A stretch of 64,000 nucleotides of DNA from Streptomyces sp. HNM0574 (lineage in GTDB: Bacteria > Actinomycetota > Actinomycetes > Streptomycetales > Streptomycetaceae), in contig NZ_JAASAH010000005.1 of the NCBI RefSeq assembly GCF_012726235.1, forward strand, positions 248,001-312,000, in the 5' to 3' direction. Position numbers and translations under genes: made by a program. Shown here one piece after another: positions 10,205-19,453 of the stretch. The notes under the pieces are model-generated. The model saw only the letters and a program-made list of their open reading frames with translations. It made no database searches and was not told the DNA's origin. Every line of letters begins with the position of its first letter. Position 1 is the stretch's first letter.

Positions 10205-11617
10205 GTGAGCCAGTACGTGTCCCGGCTCGGCCAGCGGCGCACCCGTTCCCCGCAGCAGCCGCGGCTCCGGTTCCCCGGCCCGGCGCGGCGCCCGCGCCGC
10301 GTGGCCATGCTCAGCGTGCACACCTCGCCCCTCCACCAGCCCGGCACCGGTGACGCGGGGGGCATGAACGTCTACATCGTGGAGCTCGCCAGGGAGCTCG
10401 CCGCGCTCGGCACCGAGGTGGAGATCTTCACCCGGGCGACGACCGGCGCCCTCGACCCCGTCGTCGAGCTGGCCCCCGGCGTGCTCGTCCGGCACATCGA
10501 CGCCGGCCCCTACGAGGGCCTCTCCAAGGAGGAACTCCCGGCGCAGCTCTGCGCGTTCACGCACGGAGTGATGCAGGTCTGGGCGGGCCACCGCCCCGGC
10601 TACTACGACCTGGTGCACTCGCACTACTGGCTCTCCGGCCACGTCGGCTGGCTCGCCGCGCAGCGCTGGGGCGTCCCGCTGGTGCACGCGATGCACACCA
10701 TGGCGAAGGTGAAGAACGCGGCGCTGGCCGAGGGCGACACCCCCGAACCCGCCGCGCGCGTGATCGGCGAGACGCAGATCGTGCAGGCCGCGGACCGGCT
10801 CATCGCGAACACCGCCGAGGAGGCGGCCGAGCTCGTCCGGCACTACGACGCCGACCCCGCGCACACCCCCGTCGTCCACCCCGGCGTGAACCTGCGCACC
10901 TTCCGCCAGTTCCCCAAGGGCTCCGACAAGCTCCGTCCAGGGGAGGCCCCATCCGCCCGCGCCGCGGCCCGCGAGCGCCTCGGGCTGCCGCAGGACGCGC
11001 TGATCCCGCTCTTCGCCGGGCGGATACAGCCGCTGAAGGCGCCCGACGTGCTGCTCCGCGCCGTCGCCCTGCTCGTCGACGAGGACCCGGGGCTGCGCGG
11101 CCGTCTCGTCGTGCCCGTCGTCGGCGGCCCGAGCGGCAGCGGGCTCGCCAAGCCCGAGGGGCTCCAGAAGCTCGCGGCCCGGCTCGGCATCGCGGACGTG
11201 GTGCGCTTCCACCCGCCGGTCGGCCAGGAGCAGCTCGCCGACTGGTACCGGGCGGCCAGCGTGCTGGTGATGCCCTCGTACAGCGAGTCGTTCGGGCTGG
11301 TCGCGGTGGAGGCGCAGGCGTGCGGCACGCCCGTCGTCGCGGCCTCCGTCGGCGGGCTGCCGGTCGCGGTGCGGGACGGCGTCAGCGGCCGCCTCGTCGA
11401 GGGCCACGACCCGGCGCAGTACGCGGAGGCCCTGCGGCCCTTCGTGGACGAGATCCGCTCCCCGCACGGCGAGCGGGGGCTCACCGCGCGCATGGGCGAG
11501 GCCGCGGCGCGGCACGCGCGCGGCTTCGGCTGGGACTCGGCGGCGGCCGCGACGGCCGACGTCTACGCCGCCGCGCTGCACGAACGCCGCCGTCCCCTAC
11601 GATCACTGCATGGCTGA
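10205..11617 (+). CDS. mshA: D-inositol-3-phosphate glycosyltransferase
   Basis: MshA transfers GlcNAc from UDP-GlcNAc to 1L-myo-inositol 1-phosphate, the first step of mycothiol synthesis. The 470-residue GT-B protein carries [20 protein letters not shown] near the N-terminus, [15 protein letters not shown], and MHTMAKVKN. The C-terminal domain has [14 protein letters not shown] and the retaining-GT E-x7-E motif in [20 protein letters not shown] 10205 follows GAGGAGG (10188-10194) at a 10-base spacing; about 50 basic residues precede the conserved core. The next gene starts inside its 3' end. Confidence 0.95.
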   Translation: MSQYVSRLGQRRTRSPQQPRLRFPGPARRPRRVAMLSVHTSPLHQPGTGDAGGMNVYIVELARELAALGTEVEIFTRATTGALDPVVELAPGVLVRHIDAGPYEGLSKEELPAQLCAFTHGVMQVWAGHRPGYYDLVHSHYWLSGHVGWLAAQRWGVPLVHAMHTMAKVKNAALAEGDTPEPAARVIGETQIVQAADRLIANTAEEAAELVRHYDADPAHTPVVHPGVNLRTFRQFPKGSDKLRPGEAPSARAAARERLGLPQDALIPLFAGRIQPLKAPDVLLRAVALLVDEDPGLRGRLVVPVVGGPSGSGLAKPEGLQKLAARLGIADVVRFHPPVGQEQLADWYRAASVLVMPSYSESFGLVAVEAQACGTPVVAASVGGLPVAVRDGVSGRLVEGHDPAQYAEALRPFVDEIRSPHGERGLTARMGEAAARHARGFGWDSAAAATADVYAAALHERRRPLRSLHG

Positions 11618-12155
11618 GCGCAACGCTGAGGGCAAGGCCGCGGAGGACACCGCAGCCCCGGACCTGACTCCCGCCGAGGCCGTCGAGCGGGCGCTCGGCG
11701 AGGCCGGGCTCGACTGGGAGAGCCCGGCGGACGGCAGTTACGTCGTCACCCTCCCCGGTACCCGCAAGCTCTCCACGACCTGCTCCCTCGTCGTCGGCCG
11801 CCACTCGCTGTCGGTCAACGCCTTCGTCGTCCGCCGGCCCGACGAGAACCACGCCGAGGTGTACCGCTGGCTCCTGGAGCGGAACACACGGCTGTACGGC
11901 GTGAGTTACGCGATCGACACGCTCGGCGACGTCTACCTCGTCGGGAAGCTGCCGCTGGAGGCCGTCACCCCGGACGGGGTGGACCGGCTGCTGGGCTCGG
12001 TGCTGGAGAACGCCGACGGCGCCTTCAACACCCTGCTGGAGATGGGCTTCGCGACGGCCATCCGACGCGAGTACGCCTGGCGCACGGCGCGGGGCGAGTC
12101 CACCCGGAACCTGGACGCCTTCACGGGCCTGACGGGCGGCGACCCGTCCGCGTAG
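11610..12155 (+). CDS. YbjN domain protein
   Basis: This 181-residue acidic protein matches the YbjN/type III chaperone-like fold: [33 protein letters not shown] and the later [19 protein letters not shown]. It overlaps mshA by 8 bases, an arrangement I associate with many streptomycetes. E. coli YbjN is a sensory-transduction regulator of unclear mechanism. No enzymatic residues are evident. Co-expression with mshA is implied by the overlap, but a role in thiol metabolism is not shown. Confidence 0.85.
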   Translation: MAERNAEGKAAEDTAAPDLTPAEAVERALGEAGLDWESPADGSYVVTLPGTRKLSTTCSLVVGRHSLSVNAFVVRRPDENHAEVYRWLLERNTRLYGVSYAIDTLGDVYLVGKLPLEAVTPDGVDRLLGSVLENADGAFNTLLEMGFATAIRREYAWRTARGESTRNLDAFTGLTGGDPSA

Positions 12156-12183
12156 CGGGCCGGCCCGTACGGGGGCCGGGGCG

Positions 12184-12438
12184 CTAGCGGTTCTCCGGGG
12201 TGGTCTCGGTGCGGTCCGCGGCGGTGCGCAGCAGGGCCGAGAGCCGGGCGGCGGTCTCGGTGTTGCAGGGGCCGAGGTCGAGCATGGCGGGGCCGGTGCT
12301 GCTGCTCCACGTCGAGGGGTCGACCTGGAGCGAGGGCAGCGTGATGCCCGCCCGGGTCAGGGACTCCCGCAGGGTGTCCAGCGACCCCTCCGCGTCCTTG
12401 ATCTTCGTGCTCACGCCGGTCTTCTGGGTGGTGTTCAT
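12184..12438 (-). CDS. Small conserved-type hypothetical protein
   Basis: An 84-residue protein begins MNTTQKTGVSTKIKDAEGS. A start 14 codons further upstream (12480) is possible but adds a Gly/Leu stretch with no clear function. The content is amphipathic (SLDTLRESLTRAGITLPSL) with a central MLDLGPCNTETAARLSALL segment. I do not recognise a family. It has no signal peptide or membrane helix. It is convergent with the YbjN gene. Confidence 0.6.
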   Translation of the reverse strand: MNTTQKTGVSTKIKDAEGSLDTLRESLTRAGITLPSLQVDPSTWSSSTGPAMLDLGPCNTETAARLSALLRTAADRTETTPENR

Positions 12439-12571
12439 GGCACCACTCTGCCCCAGCGGAAGCCCTCCGATGGCACTCATACGAGTTCCGGAACAACCCG
12501 TTCGGGGACTTGCCCGGGACGGCCGTGAACCCGTGGGGAACGTGCGTCCGCGTGGGCCGGGGGAGTCGAAA

Positions 12572-12603
12572 ACCCGTGCTTCAACTTCCCGGACTGCACG
12601 GGT
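12572..12603 (-). terminator. Probable terminator of the MFS gene
   Basis: Arms ACCCGTGC and GCACGGGT pair over a 16-base loop. Read on the minus strand the stem is followed by a TTTT run. It sits 10 bases beyond the MFS stop. Confidence 0.45.
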
Positions 12604-12612
12604 GTTTGACGC

Positions 12613-13899
12613 TCAGGCCGCTCCGGCGGGCGACTTCTCCGGCTCCGCCTCCGAGGGCTCCCCGGACGCCGTCGCGGGCTCCCCGGCCGCCGCCGGTACG
12701 CGCCGCAGCAGCAGCCCGTACCCGAGGGCCGCGACCATGCCCAGCACGGCGCTGCCCGCCCACAGCGCGTTCCCGCCGAACCGGTCGATGACGAAGCCGC
12801 CCAGCAGCGGAGCGCCCAGCGCCGACAGCGACCAGGAGAGCGAGAACACCCCCTGGTAGCGGCCGCGTCCGTGCACCGGCGACAGCCGTACCACCAGGCC
12901 CATCTGCGTGGGGGAGTTGATGATCTCGCCGAGCGTCCACACGCAGATCGCCACCGCGTACAGCGCGAGCGAGTCGGCGAAGGCGTTCAGCCCGAAGCCG
13001 TACCCGGTGAGCAGCGCGGAGATCACCAGCAGCCGCCGGGGATCGCGGTGCTCTATGTACCGGGTGACGGGTATCTGGAGCAGCACGATCAGCAGTCCGT
13101 TGCCCGCGATGACGAGCCCGAAGTCCGCGCTGGTGAAGCCCTGTTGGCCCATGGTGACGGGCAGCGCGACGAACGCCTGCTGGATCAGCCCGACCAGCAG
13201 CAGGTTCAGCGCGACGACGGCCATGAAGCGCCCGTCCCGCAGCACCGTCCCCATCGAGACGGCGGTGGCCTCCGCGTTCTCCGGGGAACCGGCGGGACGC
13301 TGCTCCGGCCGCGACTCGGGCAGCTTGACGAAGACGACGACCGCGCAGGCCAGCACCATCGCCGCCTCGCCGTAGAACAGCAGCTCGTACCCGAGCTGCG
13401 CGATCAGCCCGGCGGCGGCCGAGGAGACGGCGAAGCCGATGTTGATCGCCCAGTAGTTGAGCGCGAAGGCCCGCACCCGGTCCTCGGGCGCCACGATGTC
13501 GGCCATCATCGCCATCACCGCTGGCCGCGAGGCGTTCGTCGCCAGGCCCACCAGCGCGGCCACCACGGCGATCGCGACCGGGTGTTCGACGAAGGCGAGC
13601 GACAACACCGAGCCCGAGGTGCCCAGTTGGGCGATCAGCATCGTCGGCCGCCGCCCCAGCCGGTCCGTGAGCACCCCCGCGACGACGGAGCCGACGACCC
13701 CACCCAGCCCGTACAGCGCGCCGACCAGCCCGGCGAAGGACGCGGAGTACCCGCGGTCGACCGTCAGGTACATGGCCAGGAACGTGGCCACGAACGCGCC
13801 CAGGCGGTTGACCAGCGTGCTCGTCCACAGCCACCAGAACTGTCCGGGCAGCCCGCCGAGACTCCGCACCACCGCCCCCCGCACTCCGCCTGCGGACAT
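12613..13899 (-). CDS. MFS transporter
   Basis: This 428-residue protein has about 12 hydrophobic helices. The loop 2-3 signature is present as [17 protein letters not shown], and the symmetric [14 protein letters not shown] lies after helix 8. This is the drug:H+ antiporter-like arrangement (YdeD/MdtH type). The ATG at 13899 is preceded by GGGAGGG; the frame extends to 14130 without coding character. The last 25 residues are Glu/Ser/Pro-rich and cytoplasmic. The substrate is not predictable. It is divergent from gpmA. Confidence 0.88.
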   Translation of the reverse strand: MSAGGVRGAVVRSLGGLPGQFWWLWTSTLVNRLGAFVATFLAMYLTVDRGYSASFAGLVGALYGLGGVVGSVVAGVLTDRLGRRPTMLIAQLGTSGSVLSLAFVEHPVAIAVVAALVGLATNASRPAVMAMMADIVAPEDRVRAFALNYWAINIGFAVSSAAAGLIAQLGYELLFYGEAAMVLACAVVVFVKLPESRPEQRPAGSPENAEATAVSMGTVLRDGRFMAVVALNLLLVGLIQQAFVALPVTMGQQGFTSADFGLVIAGNGLLIVLLQIPVTRYIEHRDPRRLLVISALLTGYGFGLNAFADSLALYAVAICVWTLGEIINSPTQMGLVVRLSPVHGRGRYQGVFSLSWSLSALGAPLLGGFVIDRFGGNALWAGSAVLGMVAALGYGLLLRRVPAAAGEPATASGEPSEAEPEKSPAGAA

Positions 13900-14117
13900 C
13901 CGCCCTCCCGAAAACCCCGAACCCGACGCGATGCGGGAGAAGTTACCGACGCCCACTGACAACGGCCCACCGGATTGACGTGAACCGTCAATCGTCGGGA
14001 GGCCCGCACCTCGTCGGGACCGGCGCCCGGCCCGCGGCGGGAGAGCCGCCTCACACCGCCGGCGGCAAGCGGACGGCAGCGCTCCGGCCTGCGGAGACAC
14101 CCAGTACGCTCGGGGAC

Positions 14118-14879
14118 ATGGCCGACGCACCGTACAAGCTGATCCTCCTCCGCCACGGAGAGAGTGAGTGGAACGCGAAGAACCTGTTCACCGGCTGGGT
14201 GGACGTCAACCTCACCGAGAAGGGCGAGAAGGAGGCAGTCCGCGGCGGTGAGCTGCTGAAGGACGCCGGTCTGCTCCCCGACGTGCTGCACACCTCGCTC
14301 CAGAAGCGCGCCATCCGCACGGCGCAGCTGGCGCTGGAGTCCGCCGACCGGCACTGGATTCCGGTGCACCGCTCCTGGCGGCTCAACGAGCGCCACTACG
14401 GCGCGCTCCAGGGCAAGGACAAGGCGCAGACGCTCGCCGAGTTCGGCGAGGAGCAGTTCATGCTGTGGCGCCGCAGCTACGACACGCCCCCGCCCGAGCT
14501 GGCCGACGGCACCGAGTTCTCCCAGAGCGACGACCCGCGCTACGCCGACATCCCCAGCGAGCTGCGCCCCCGCACGGAGTGCCTCAAGGACGTCGTCACG
14601 CGCATGATGCCGTACTGGTACGACGGCATCATCCCGGACCTGCTCGCGGGCCGGACGGTGCTGGTCGCCGCGCACGGCAACTCGCTGCGCGCCCTGGTCA
14701 AGCACCTCGACGGCATCTCCGACGCCGACATCGCCGGGCTCAACATCCCGACCGGCATCCCGCTCGCCTACGAGCTGGACGCCGACTTCCGCCCCGTCAA
14801 CCCGGGCGGCACCTACCTCGACCCGGACGCCGCCAAGGCAGCCATCGAGGCGGTCAAGAACCAGGGCAAGAAGAAGTAG
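14118..14879 (+). CDS. gpmA: 2,3-bisphosphoglycerate-dependent phosphoglycerate mutase
   Basis: The enzyme interconverts 3- and 2-phosphoglycerate in glycolysis. The 253-residue length is typical. [10 protein letters not shown] holds the phosphorylated His13, [12 protein letters not shown] is the dPGM-specific loop, and [14 protein letters not shown] holds the second catalytic His. A strong terminator follows at once, so the gene is probably monocistronic. Confidence 0.97.
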   Translation: MADAPYKLILLRHGESEWNAKNLFTGWVDVNLTEKGEKEAVRGGELLKDAGLLPDVLHTSLQKRAIRTAQLALESADRHWIPVHRSWRLNERHYGALQGKDKAQTLAEFGEEQFMLWRRSYDTPPPELADGTEFSQSDDPRYADIPSELRPRTECLKDVVTRMMPYWYDGIIPDLLAGRTVLVAAHGNSLRALVKHLDGISDADIAGLNIPTGIPLAYELDADFRPVNPGGTYLDPDAAKAAIEAVKNQGKKK

Positions 14880-14895
14880 CCCACAGCCACGAACA

Positions 14896-14932
14896 GGCCC
14901 CCTGCCCGCGGATCTCCCGCGGGCAGGGGGCC
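14896..14932 (+). terminator. gpmA terminator
   Basis: A perfect 16-bp stem (14896-14911 with 14917-14932) has a 5-base loop and is followed by TCTT. It lies 17 bases after the gpmA stop. Confidence 0.85.
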
Positions 14933-15012
14933 TCTTCGTGGTTTCGGGAGTTTCTCCCGGTGGCCGGCGGAATCCGTGAATCTGACCACCGGCGCCTGAG
15001 TGCTCGGCCACA

Positions 15013-15846
15013 ATGCACTTTGTGTCCTTAGAGGGAGTAGTAGCGGTCACCACCGCTGTCACGGCGCTCATTACCGTTCCCGCCACTCTGCTCGCCGCTC
15101 ACTGGACGAGCCGGAGCACTGGCCGGGCCGCCGATGCGACCGTCCTTGCGGGGAATGGCCAGTCCACGGCCGTGCTCCAGGCGGCTTGTCTCCAGGCGCG
15201 TGCAGAACGGGAGCAGGCCTTGGAGAGCCTGCTCCGCACGGTCTGCACGGAGTTCCTGAGGGCGGCGGACCTCTTCGCCCGAGCAGTCGACGAACTGCCC
15301 GACCTCCCCCATGAGCACAGGAGAGGACTGCTCACGGAGCGAGCCGGCGGGGTGGCCGAAGCGCTGTCCCGCCTGGAGCTGCTGGGCCTTCCGGCTGTCA
15401 CCGCCCGGGCACAGAGCCTGTCCGCGCAGTGCCGTCGCCTGGAGAAGGTGGCGATGAAGCGGGCCGTGCTGCGGTCCGCGCTCGACCGGCTCGAGGCCTC
15501 CTGGTGTCCCCGGAACGCTGAGGAGTGCGAGGACCCGCACCACAGCTCCGCGTACGTGGCCTGGGACCTCTTGACGCGATGGGGCCAGATGGAGGCCGAG
15601 GAGCGCTGGGAAGAGCTGGAGCTGCTGGAATTCGTACTCGAGGACAGCAGAGCCCTGAACGCGGTTCAGGTGGAGCAGGTGCTCGACGCGGTCAACTGCG
15701 TGGCCGCGTGGAACGAGCTGATCGGAGGGTGGGCGCGTGACCCACTGATGGAGCGGTTCGACGCCGTCCGGGCCGAGTACGTTGCCGCGACCCACGACTC
15801 CCTTCACCGCCTTGCCGAGCGCTCTTCCGCTGCGGCTGCCGCCTAG
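15013..15846 (+). CDS. Hypothetical membrane-anchored helical protein
   Basis: The 277-residue protein starts with one hydrophobic helix (about 6-30). The rest is charged, helical and predicted cytoplasmic, with coiled-coil-like heptads such as QARAEREQALESLLRTVCTEFLRAADLF and LELLEFVLEDSRALNAVQVEQVLDAV. It contains several scattered Cys residues. I do not recognise a family. It is isolated by the gpmA terminator upstream and a hairpin at its own stop codon, and its third-position G+C looks slightly lower than its neighbours, which may hint at acquisition. The start could also be internal. Confidence 0.7.
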   Translation: MHFVSLEGVVAVTTAVTALITVPATLLAAHWTSRSTGRAADATVLAGNGQSTAVLQAACLQARAEREQALESLLRTVCTEFLRAADLFARAVDELPDLPHEHRRGLLTERAGGVAEALSRLELLGLPAVTARAQSLSAQCRRLEKVAMKRAVLRSALDRLEASWCPRNAEECEDPHHSSAYVAWDLLTRWGQMEAEERWEELELLEFVLEDSRALNAVQVEQVLDAVNCVAAWNELIGGWARDPLMERFDAVRAEYVAATHDSLHRLAERSSAAAAA

Positions 15847-15863
15847 GGCGGCAGCCGCAGCGG
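15827..15863 (+). terminator. Hairpin spanning the stop codon of the preceding gene
   Basis: A perfect 17-bp inverted repeat (15827-15843 with 15847-15863) leaves only the three bases TAG, the stop codon itself (15844-15846), as the loop. The last codons of the gene therefore form the left arm. Confidence 0.7.
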
Positions 15864-15901
15864 CCCTCAAGTTCCCCGGGAGCGAGCCGTGTTTAACGTG
15901 C

Positions 15902-15940
15902 ACGAGCCCCCGCCTCGGCTCCATACGGGCGGGGGCTCGT
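15902..15940 (-). terminator. Terminator of the cysteine-rich small gene
   Basis: ACGAGCCCCCGCC (15902-15914) pairs with GGCGGGGGCTCGT (15928-15940) over a 13-base loop. It lies 17 bases beyond the minus-strand stop at 15957. Confidence 0.65.
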
Positions 15941-15956
15941 ACGCGCCGTTCCCGGC

Positions 15957-16109
15957 TCAGCAGCAGCCGCCGCACTGGCACGGGGCGCCGGACTGGCAGC
16001 CGCAGCCGCAGCCGGGGCCGCAGCCGCAGGCACCGAGCAGCGTGGGCCCGGCGCCGGACGGCGACGGGGGCGGGGTACGGGGCGCGGACGTGCGGGCAAC
16101 ATCGGCCAT
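15957..16109 (-). CDS. Cysteine-rich metallothionein-like small protein
   Basis: This 50-residue frame has ATG at 16109 and TGA at 15957-15959. GGAGG (16116-16120 on the complement) lies 6 bases ahead of the start, an ideal ribosome site. The first 27 residues are Pro/Ser/Thr/Ala-rich and lack Cys. The last 23 hold nine Cys at positions 28, 30, 34, 36, 38, 44, 46, 49 and 50, with three C-x-C units and a terminal CC, and only Gly, Pro, Gln, Ser and Ala between them. No aromatic or His residue is present. This is the composition of a metallothionein, so intracellular Zn, Cu or Cd binding is likely. From memory, unverified, a small gene beside phoU in S. coelicolor has been named mtpA. A modified-peptide precursor is an alternative, but no modifying enzyme is nearby. 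Confidence 0.8.
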   Translation of the reverse strand: MADVARTSAPRTPPPSPSGAGPTLLGACGCGPGCGCGCQSGAPCQCGGCC

Positions 16110-16296
16110 GTGGTCCCTCCTCGGCAGGGCATGGGAGCCGGACGGACGTCGTCCGGCCGTCGTCCCTCACCTGCCCGCCCCCGGCCCGTACGAGCCCCGG
16201 GGCGCCGGGCGCATCGAGGGCGCGCGGAGGCACGCGCGCGCCGCACGCCCGTCCCCGGCTCCCCGCCGCGCCCCGACCCGCCGCCGCCCGCACACG

Positions 16297-16333
16297 GGAC
16301 CGCCCCGCACCGGCGTCCGGTACGGGGCGGTCC
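16297..16333 (-). terminator. phoU terminator or attenuator
   Basis: Arms 16297-16313 and 16317-16333 pair over 17 bp with one mismatch. It begins 10 bases past the phoU stop and separates phoU from the downstream cysteine-rich gene. Read-through would join the two. Confidence 0.65.
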
Positions 16334-16342
16334 TCCGGTGCG

Positions 16343-17044
16343 TCAGGCGCCCTCGACCGGGGCCGTGCCGTCGGTGGCGGCAGCGGCGGCCGGGTCGATC
16401 TCGTCCGCGTAGTCGCCGGTGACGAGGTAGACGACGCGGCGCGCGATGGAGACCGCGTGGTCGGCGAACCGCTCGTAGTAGCGGCCGAGCAGGGTCACGT
16501 CGACCGCCGTCTCGATGCCGTGGCTCCAGCGGTCGTCCATCAGGTGCTGGAACAGGGTGCGGTGGAGGTCGTCCATCGCGTCGTCGTCCTGCTCCAGCTG
16601 CATGGCCTGGTCGATGTCCTTGGTGATGATGACCTCGGCGGCCTTCGCCATCAGGCGCTGCGCCAGCTGCCCCATCTCCAGGATCGTGGCCTGGAGGTCA
16701 CGGGGCACCGCGGACTCGGGGAACCGCAGCCGCGCCACCTTCGCGACGTGCTGCGCCAGGTCCCCGGAGCGCTCCAGGTCGGCGCTCATCCGCAGCGAGG
16801 TCACCACGATGCGCAGGTCCGTGGCGACGGGCTGCTGCCGCGCGAGCAGCTGTATCGCCCGGGTCTCCAGGTCGCGCTGGAGGTCGTCCACCTTCTCGTC
16901 GGCGGCGATGACGCTCTCGGCGAGCTTCAGGTCGGCGTCGAGCATCGCCGTGGTGGCGCGCCCGATCGCGGAGCCGACGAGCCGGGCCATGTCGACCAGG
17001 CTGTCGCTGATCGAGTCCAGCTCCTCGTGGTACGCGTCCCGCAT
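16343..17044 (-). CDS. phoU: Phosphate signalling complex protein PhoU
   Basis: PhoU is a cytoplasmic metal-binding helical protein that couples phosphate transport to the PhoR kinase and dampens the Pho response. The 233-residue protein is two three-helix bundles, each with the family metal-site motif: MSADLERSGDLAQHVAKVA and LGRYYERFADHAVSIARRV. ATG 17044 begins MRDAYHEELD, the usual actinobacterial N-terminus. It is divergent from phoR-phoP, with a candidate PHO box in the shared region. Confidence 0.96.
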   Translation of the reverse strand: MRDAYHEELDSISDSLVDMARLVGSAIGRATTAMLDADLKLAESVIAADEKVDDLQRDLETRAIQLLARQQPVATDLRIVVTSLRMSADLERSGDLAQHVAKVARLRFPESAVPRDLQATILEMGQLAQRLMAKAAEVIITKDIDQAMQLEQDDDAMDDLHRTLFQHLMDDRWSHGIETAVDVTLLGRYYERFADHAVSIARRVVYLVTGDYADEIDPAAAAATDGTAPVEGA

Positions 17045-17196
17045 GACTGGCAGTCCTTCCCTCGCGTGAGTCTGTTCACAAGATTCCCAGGTTCCCCGGG
17101 AGCGCGGGTCGGCACCCCCGGGAGCGGCCCCGGAAGGGCTCTCCCGGCCCCCGCACGCTCCCACGCTCCGTCCGAAATGCGTCCGACGCCGCTAGC

Positions 17197-17230
17197 ACAA
17201 GTGAATCAATCACGGCACCAAGGTGAACTC
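17197..17230. promoter_or_regulatory. Candidate PHO box between phoU and phoR
   Basis: On the minus strand GTTCACC (17228-17222) and ATTCAC (17206-17201) are spaced exactly 22 bases, two PhoP direct-repeat units of 11. The middle unit (TGCCGTG) is degenerate. PhoP binding here would autoregulate phoRP and drive phoU. Confidence 0.65.
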
Positions 17231-17301
17231 TGGGAGACGAGTGTTCGAGTTGCTTCCGACAGCCCTGGGGCACCCGGCCAAAGGGCGCATAACCTGGAGC
17301 C

Positions 17302-18762
17302 ATGGACGTGAACGCGGCGGTCGCCGCAGCAGCAGCGATTGCCGGTCTGTGCACCGGTGTCATCGCGATGCTGGCGTTCCGCTGGAGCGAGCGGGACCAG
17401 ACCCGCCCCACGCGCACGTCGCTCCACACCGGCGCGGCCCTGCCGCCCGGTGTCGACACGGTGCTCTCGGTGCTCCGCTCCTCGGCCGTCGTGCTGGACG
17501 AGGAGGACGCCGTCGTCAAGGCCAGCTCCGCCGCCTACGCCCTCGGGCTGGTGCGCGGTGGCAGGCTCGCGGTGGAGCCGATGCTGCAGATGGCGCGGGA
17601 CACCCGGCGCGACGGCGAGATACGGCAGGTCGAGCTGGACCTGCCACGACGCGGTTCCGGAAGGGGTGAGGCCCTCGCGGTGTCCGCGCGGGTCGCCCCA
17701 CTCGGGTCCCGGCTGGTGATGCTGCTGGTCGAGGACCTGACGGAGGCCCGCAGGATCGAGGCCGTGCGCCGCGACTTCGTCGCCAACGTCAGCCACGAGC
17801 TCAAGACGCCGGTCGGCGCGCTCTCGCTGCTGTCGGAGGCCGTGATGGACGCGGCGGACGACCCGGAGGCCGTCGAGCGCTTCGCGGGCCGGATGCAGAA
17901 CGAGGCCACCCGCCTCACCAGCCTCGTCCAGGAACTCATCGACCTCTCGCGGGTGCAGAACGACGACCCGCTGGAGGACTCGGAGCCGGTTCCGGTCGGC
18001 GAACTGGTCGACGAGGCCGTCGACCGCAGCCGGCAGACGGCCAGCAGCAAGCAGATCACGCTGGCCACGGGCGGCACCGACGAGCTGTACGTCTGGGGCA
18101 GCCGCAGCCAGCTGGCCGCGGCGCTCGGCAACCTCGTCGAGAACGCCGTCAACTACTCTCCACCCCGCACCCGGGTGGGTATCGCCGCCCGCAGGATCGC
18201 CGCGAGCGGCGGCGATCTGATCGAGATATCGGTCACCGACCAGGGGATCGGCATCTCCCAGGCGGACAAGGACCGGATCTTCGAGAGGTTCTACCGCGTC
18301 GACCCCGCCCGCTCCCGTGCCACCGGCGGCACGGGCCTGGGGCTCGCGATCGTCAAGCACGTGGCCGCCTCGCACGGCGGGGAGGTCACCGTATGGAGCG
18401 CCGAGGGGCAGGGGTCCACCTTCACCCTGCGGCTGCCCGAAGCGGGCAGTGCGCGGGAGAAGGCGGAGGCCGAGCGGCGCGGCCGGAACCAGCTCTCGGG
18501 TGCTCTGCAGGAACCGGCCGTCTTCGAGGACGAGGAACGGCCGCATACGAACAGCTCAGAGGGTGCGGCCGGCACGGCACGCACGGCCGGTGCGGACGGC
18601 ACCGACGACACCGAAGGCACCGACGGCACCCCCGGCACCGAAGCCGGGGACGACCGCACGGACCACACCGGCGCCAACGGCACAGGCCGCGCTGCCACCC
18701 GGCACGACCCATCACTCGAATCGCTACGCGAGACTGATTCTGCCCCGGAGGTCCTCCCGTGA
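17302..18762 (+). CDS. phoR: Phosphate sensor histidine kinase PhoR
   Basis: PhoR phosphorylates PhoP under phosphate limitation. The 486-residue protein has one N-terminal membrane helix (about 8-28), a PAS-like segment (about 48-150), HisKA with His165 in VSHELKTPVGALSLL, and a HATPase with N box VENAVNYSPP, then DQGIGIS and GTGLGLAIV. After about residue 380 comes a roughly 105-residue tail with a central run of Gly-Thr, Asp and Ala repeats, longer than the family norm and probably disordered. ATG 17302 fits the coding start. It overlaps phoP by 4 bases. Confidence 0.95.
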   Translation: MDVNAAVAAAAAIAGLCTGVIAMLAFRWSERDQTRPTRTSLHTGAALPPGVDTVLSVLRSSAVVLDEEDAVVKASSAAYALGLVRGGRLAVEPMLQMARDTRRDGEIRQVELDLPRRGSGRGEALAVSARVAPLGSRLVMLLVEDLTEARRIEAVRRDFVANVSHELKTPVGALSLLSEAVMDAADDPEAVERFAGRMQNEATRLTSLVQELIDLSRVQNDDPLEDSEPVPVGELVDEAVDRSRQTASSKQITLATGGTDELYVWGSRSQLAAALGNLVENAVNYSPPRTRVGIAARRIAASGGDLIEISVTDQGIGISQADKDRIFERFYRVDPARSRATGGTGLGLAIVKHVAASHGGEVTVWSAEGQGSTFTLRLPEAGSAREKAEAERRGRNQLSGALQEPAVFEDEERPHTNSSEGAAGTARTAGADGTDDTEGTDGTPGTEAGDDRTDHTGANGTGRAATRHDPSLESLRETDSAPEVLP

Positions 18763-19439
18763 CCCGAGTGCTCGTTGTCGAGGACGAGGAATCGTTCAGC
18801 GACGCACTGTCGTACATGCTCCGCAAGGAAGGTTTCGAGGTCGCCATAGCGTCCACGGGTCCTGAGGGGCTGGATGAATTCGAACGCAACGGCGCCGACC
18901 TGGTGCTGCTGGACCTGATGCTGCCAGGGCTGCCGGGTACGGAGGTGTGCCGGCAGCTGCGGGGACGTTCCAACGTCCCCGTCATCATGGTGACCGCCAA
19001 GGACAGCGAGATCGACAAGGTCGTCGGGCTGGAAATAGGAGCCGACGACTACGTGACCAAGCCCTTCTCCTCGCGCGAACTGGTCGCCCGGGTACGGGCC
19101 GTGCTCCGCAGACGCGGTGAGCCGGAGGAGGTCTCCCCGCAGGCACTGGAGGCGGGTCCGGTCCGGATGGACGTCGACCGGCACGTCGTCACCGTGGACG
19201 GCGCCAAGATCGACCTGCCGCTCAAGGAATTCGACCTGCTGGAGATGCTGCTGCGGAACGCGGGCCGGGTACTGACCCGCATGCAGCTCATCGACCGGGT
19301 CTGGGGTGCGGACTACGTCGGGGACACCAAGACCCTCGACGTCCACGTGAAGCGGCTGCGCGCGAAGGTCGAACCGGACCCGGGCGCTCCGCGGTATCTC
19401 GTCACGGTGCGGGGCCTGGGCTACAAGTTCGAGCCGTAA
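18759..19439 (+). CDS. phoP: Phosphate response regulator PhoP
   Basis: PhoP is an OmpR-family regulator of the Pho regulon and of antibiotic timing in Streptomyces. The 226-residue protein has VVEDEESFSDAL, phospho-acceptor Asp52 in LVLLDLMLPGLPG, Thr in VTAKDSEIDK and Lys in YVTKPFSSREL. The winged helix includes LKEFDLLEML and the recognition region TKTLDVHVKRLRAKVE, ending VTVRGLGYKFEP. The start GTG overlaps the phoR stop (GTGA), so the two are translationally coupled. A very strong terminator follows. Confidence 0.97.
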   Translation: MTRVLVVEDEESFSDALSYMLRKEGFEVAIASTGPEGLDEFERNGADLVLLDLMLPGLPGTEVCRQLRGRSNVPVIMVTAKDSEIDKVVGLEIGADDYVTKPFSSRELVARVRAVLRRRGEPEEVSPQALEAGPVRMDVDRHVVTVDGAKIDLPLKEFDLLEMLLRNAGRVLTRMQLIDRVWGADYVGDTKTLDVHVKRLRAKVEPDPGAPRYLVTVRGLGYKFEP

Positions 19440-19453
19440 GCCCGCCGGCACCC

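Noticed and set aside
15893..16246. Longer minus-strand frame overlapping the cysteine-rich gene
   Set aside because: Arg/Pro/Ala-rich without a ribosome site; the 50-residue frame has the better start and a meaningful Cys pattern.
17074..17097. Second PHO-box candidate (GTTCACA...GTTCCCC) near phoU
   Set aside because: The units are spaced 9 and 8 bases, not 11, so they do not fit PhoP binding.
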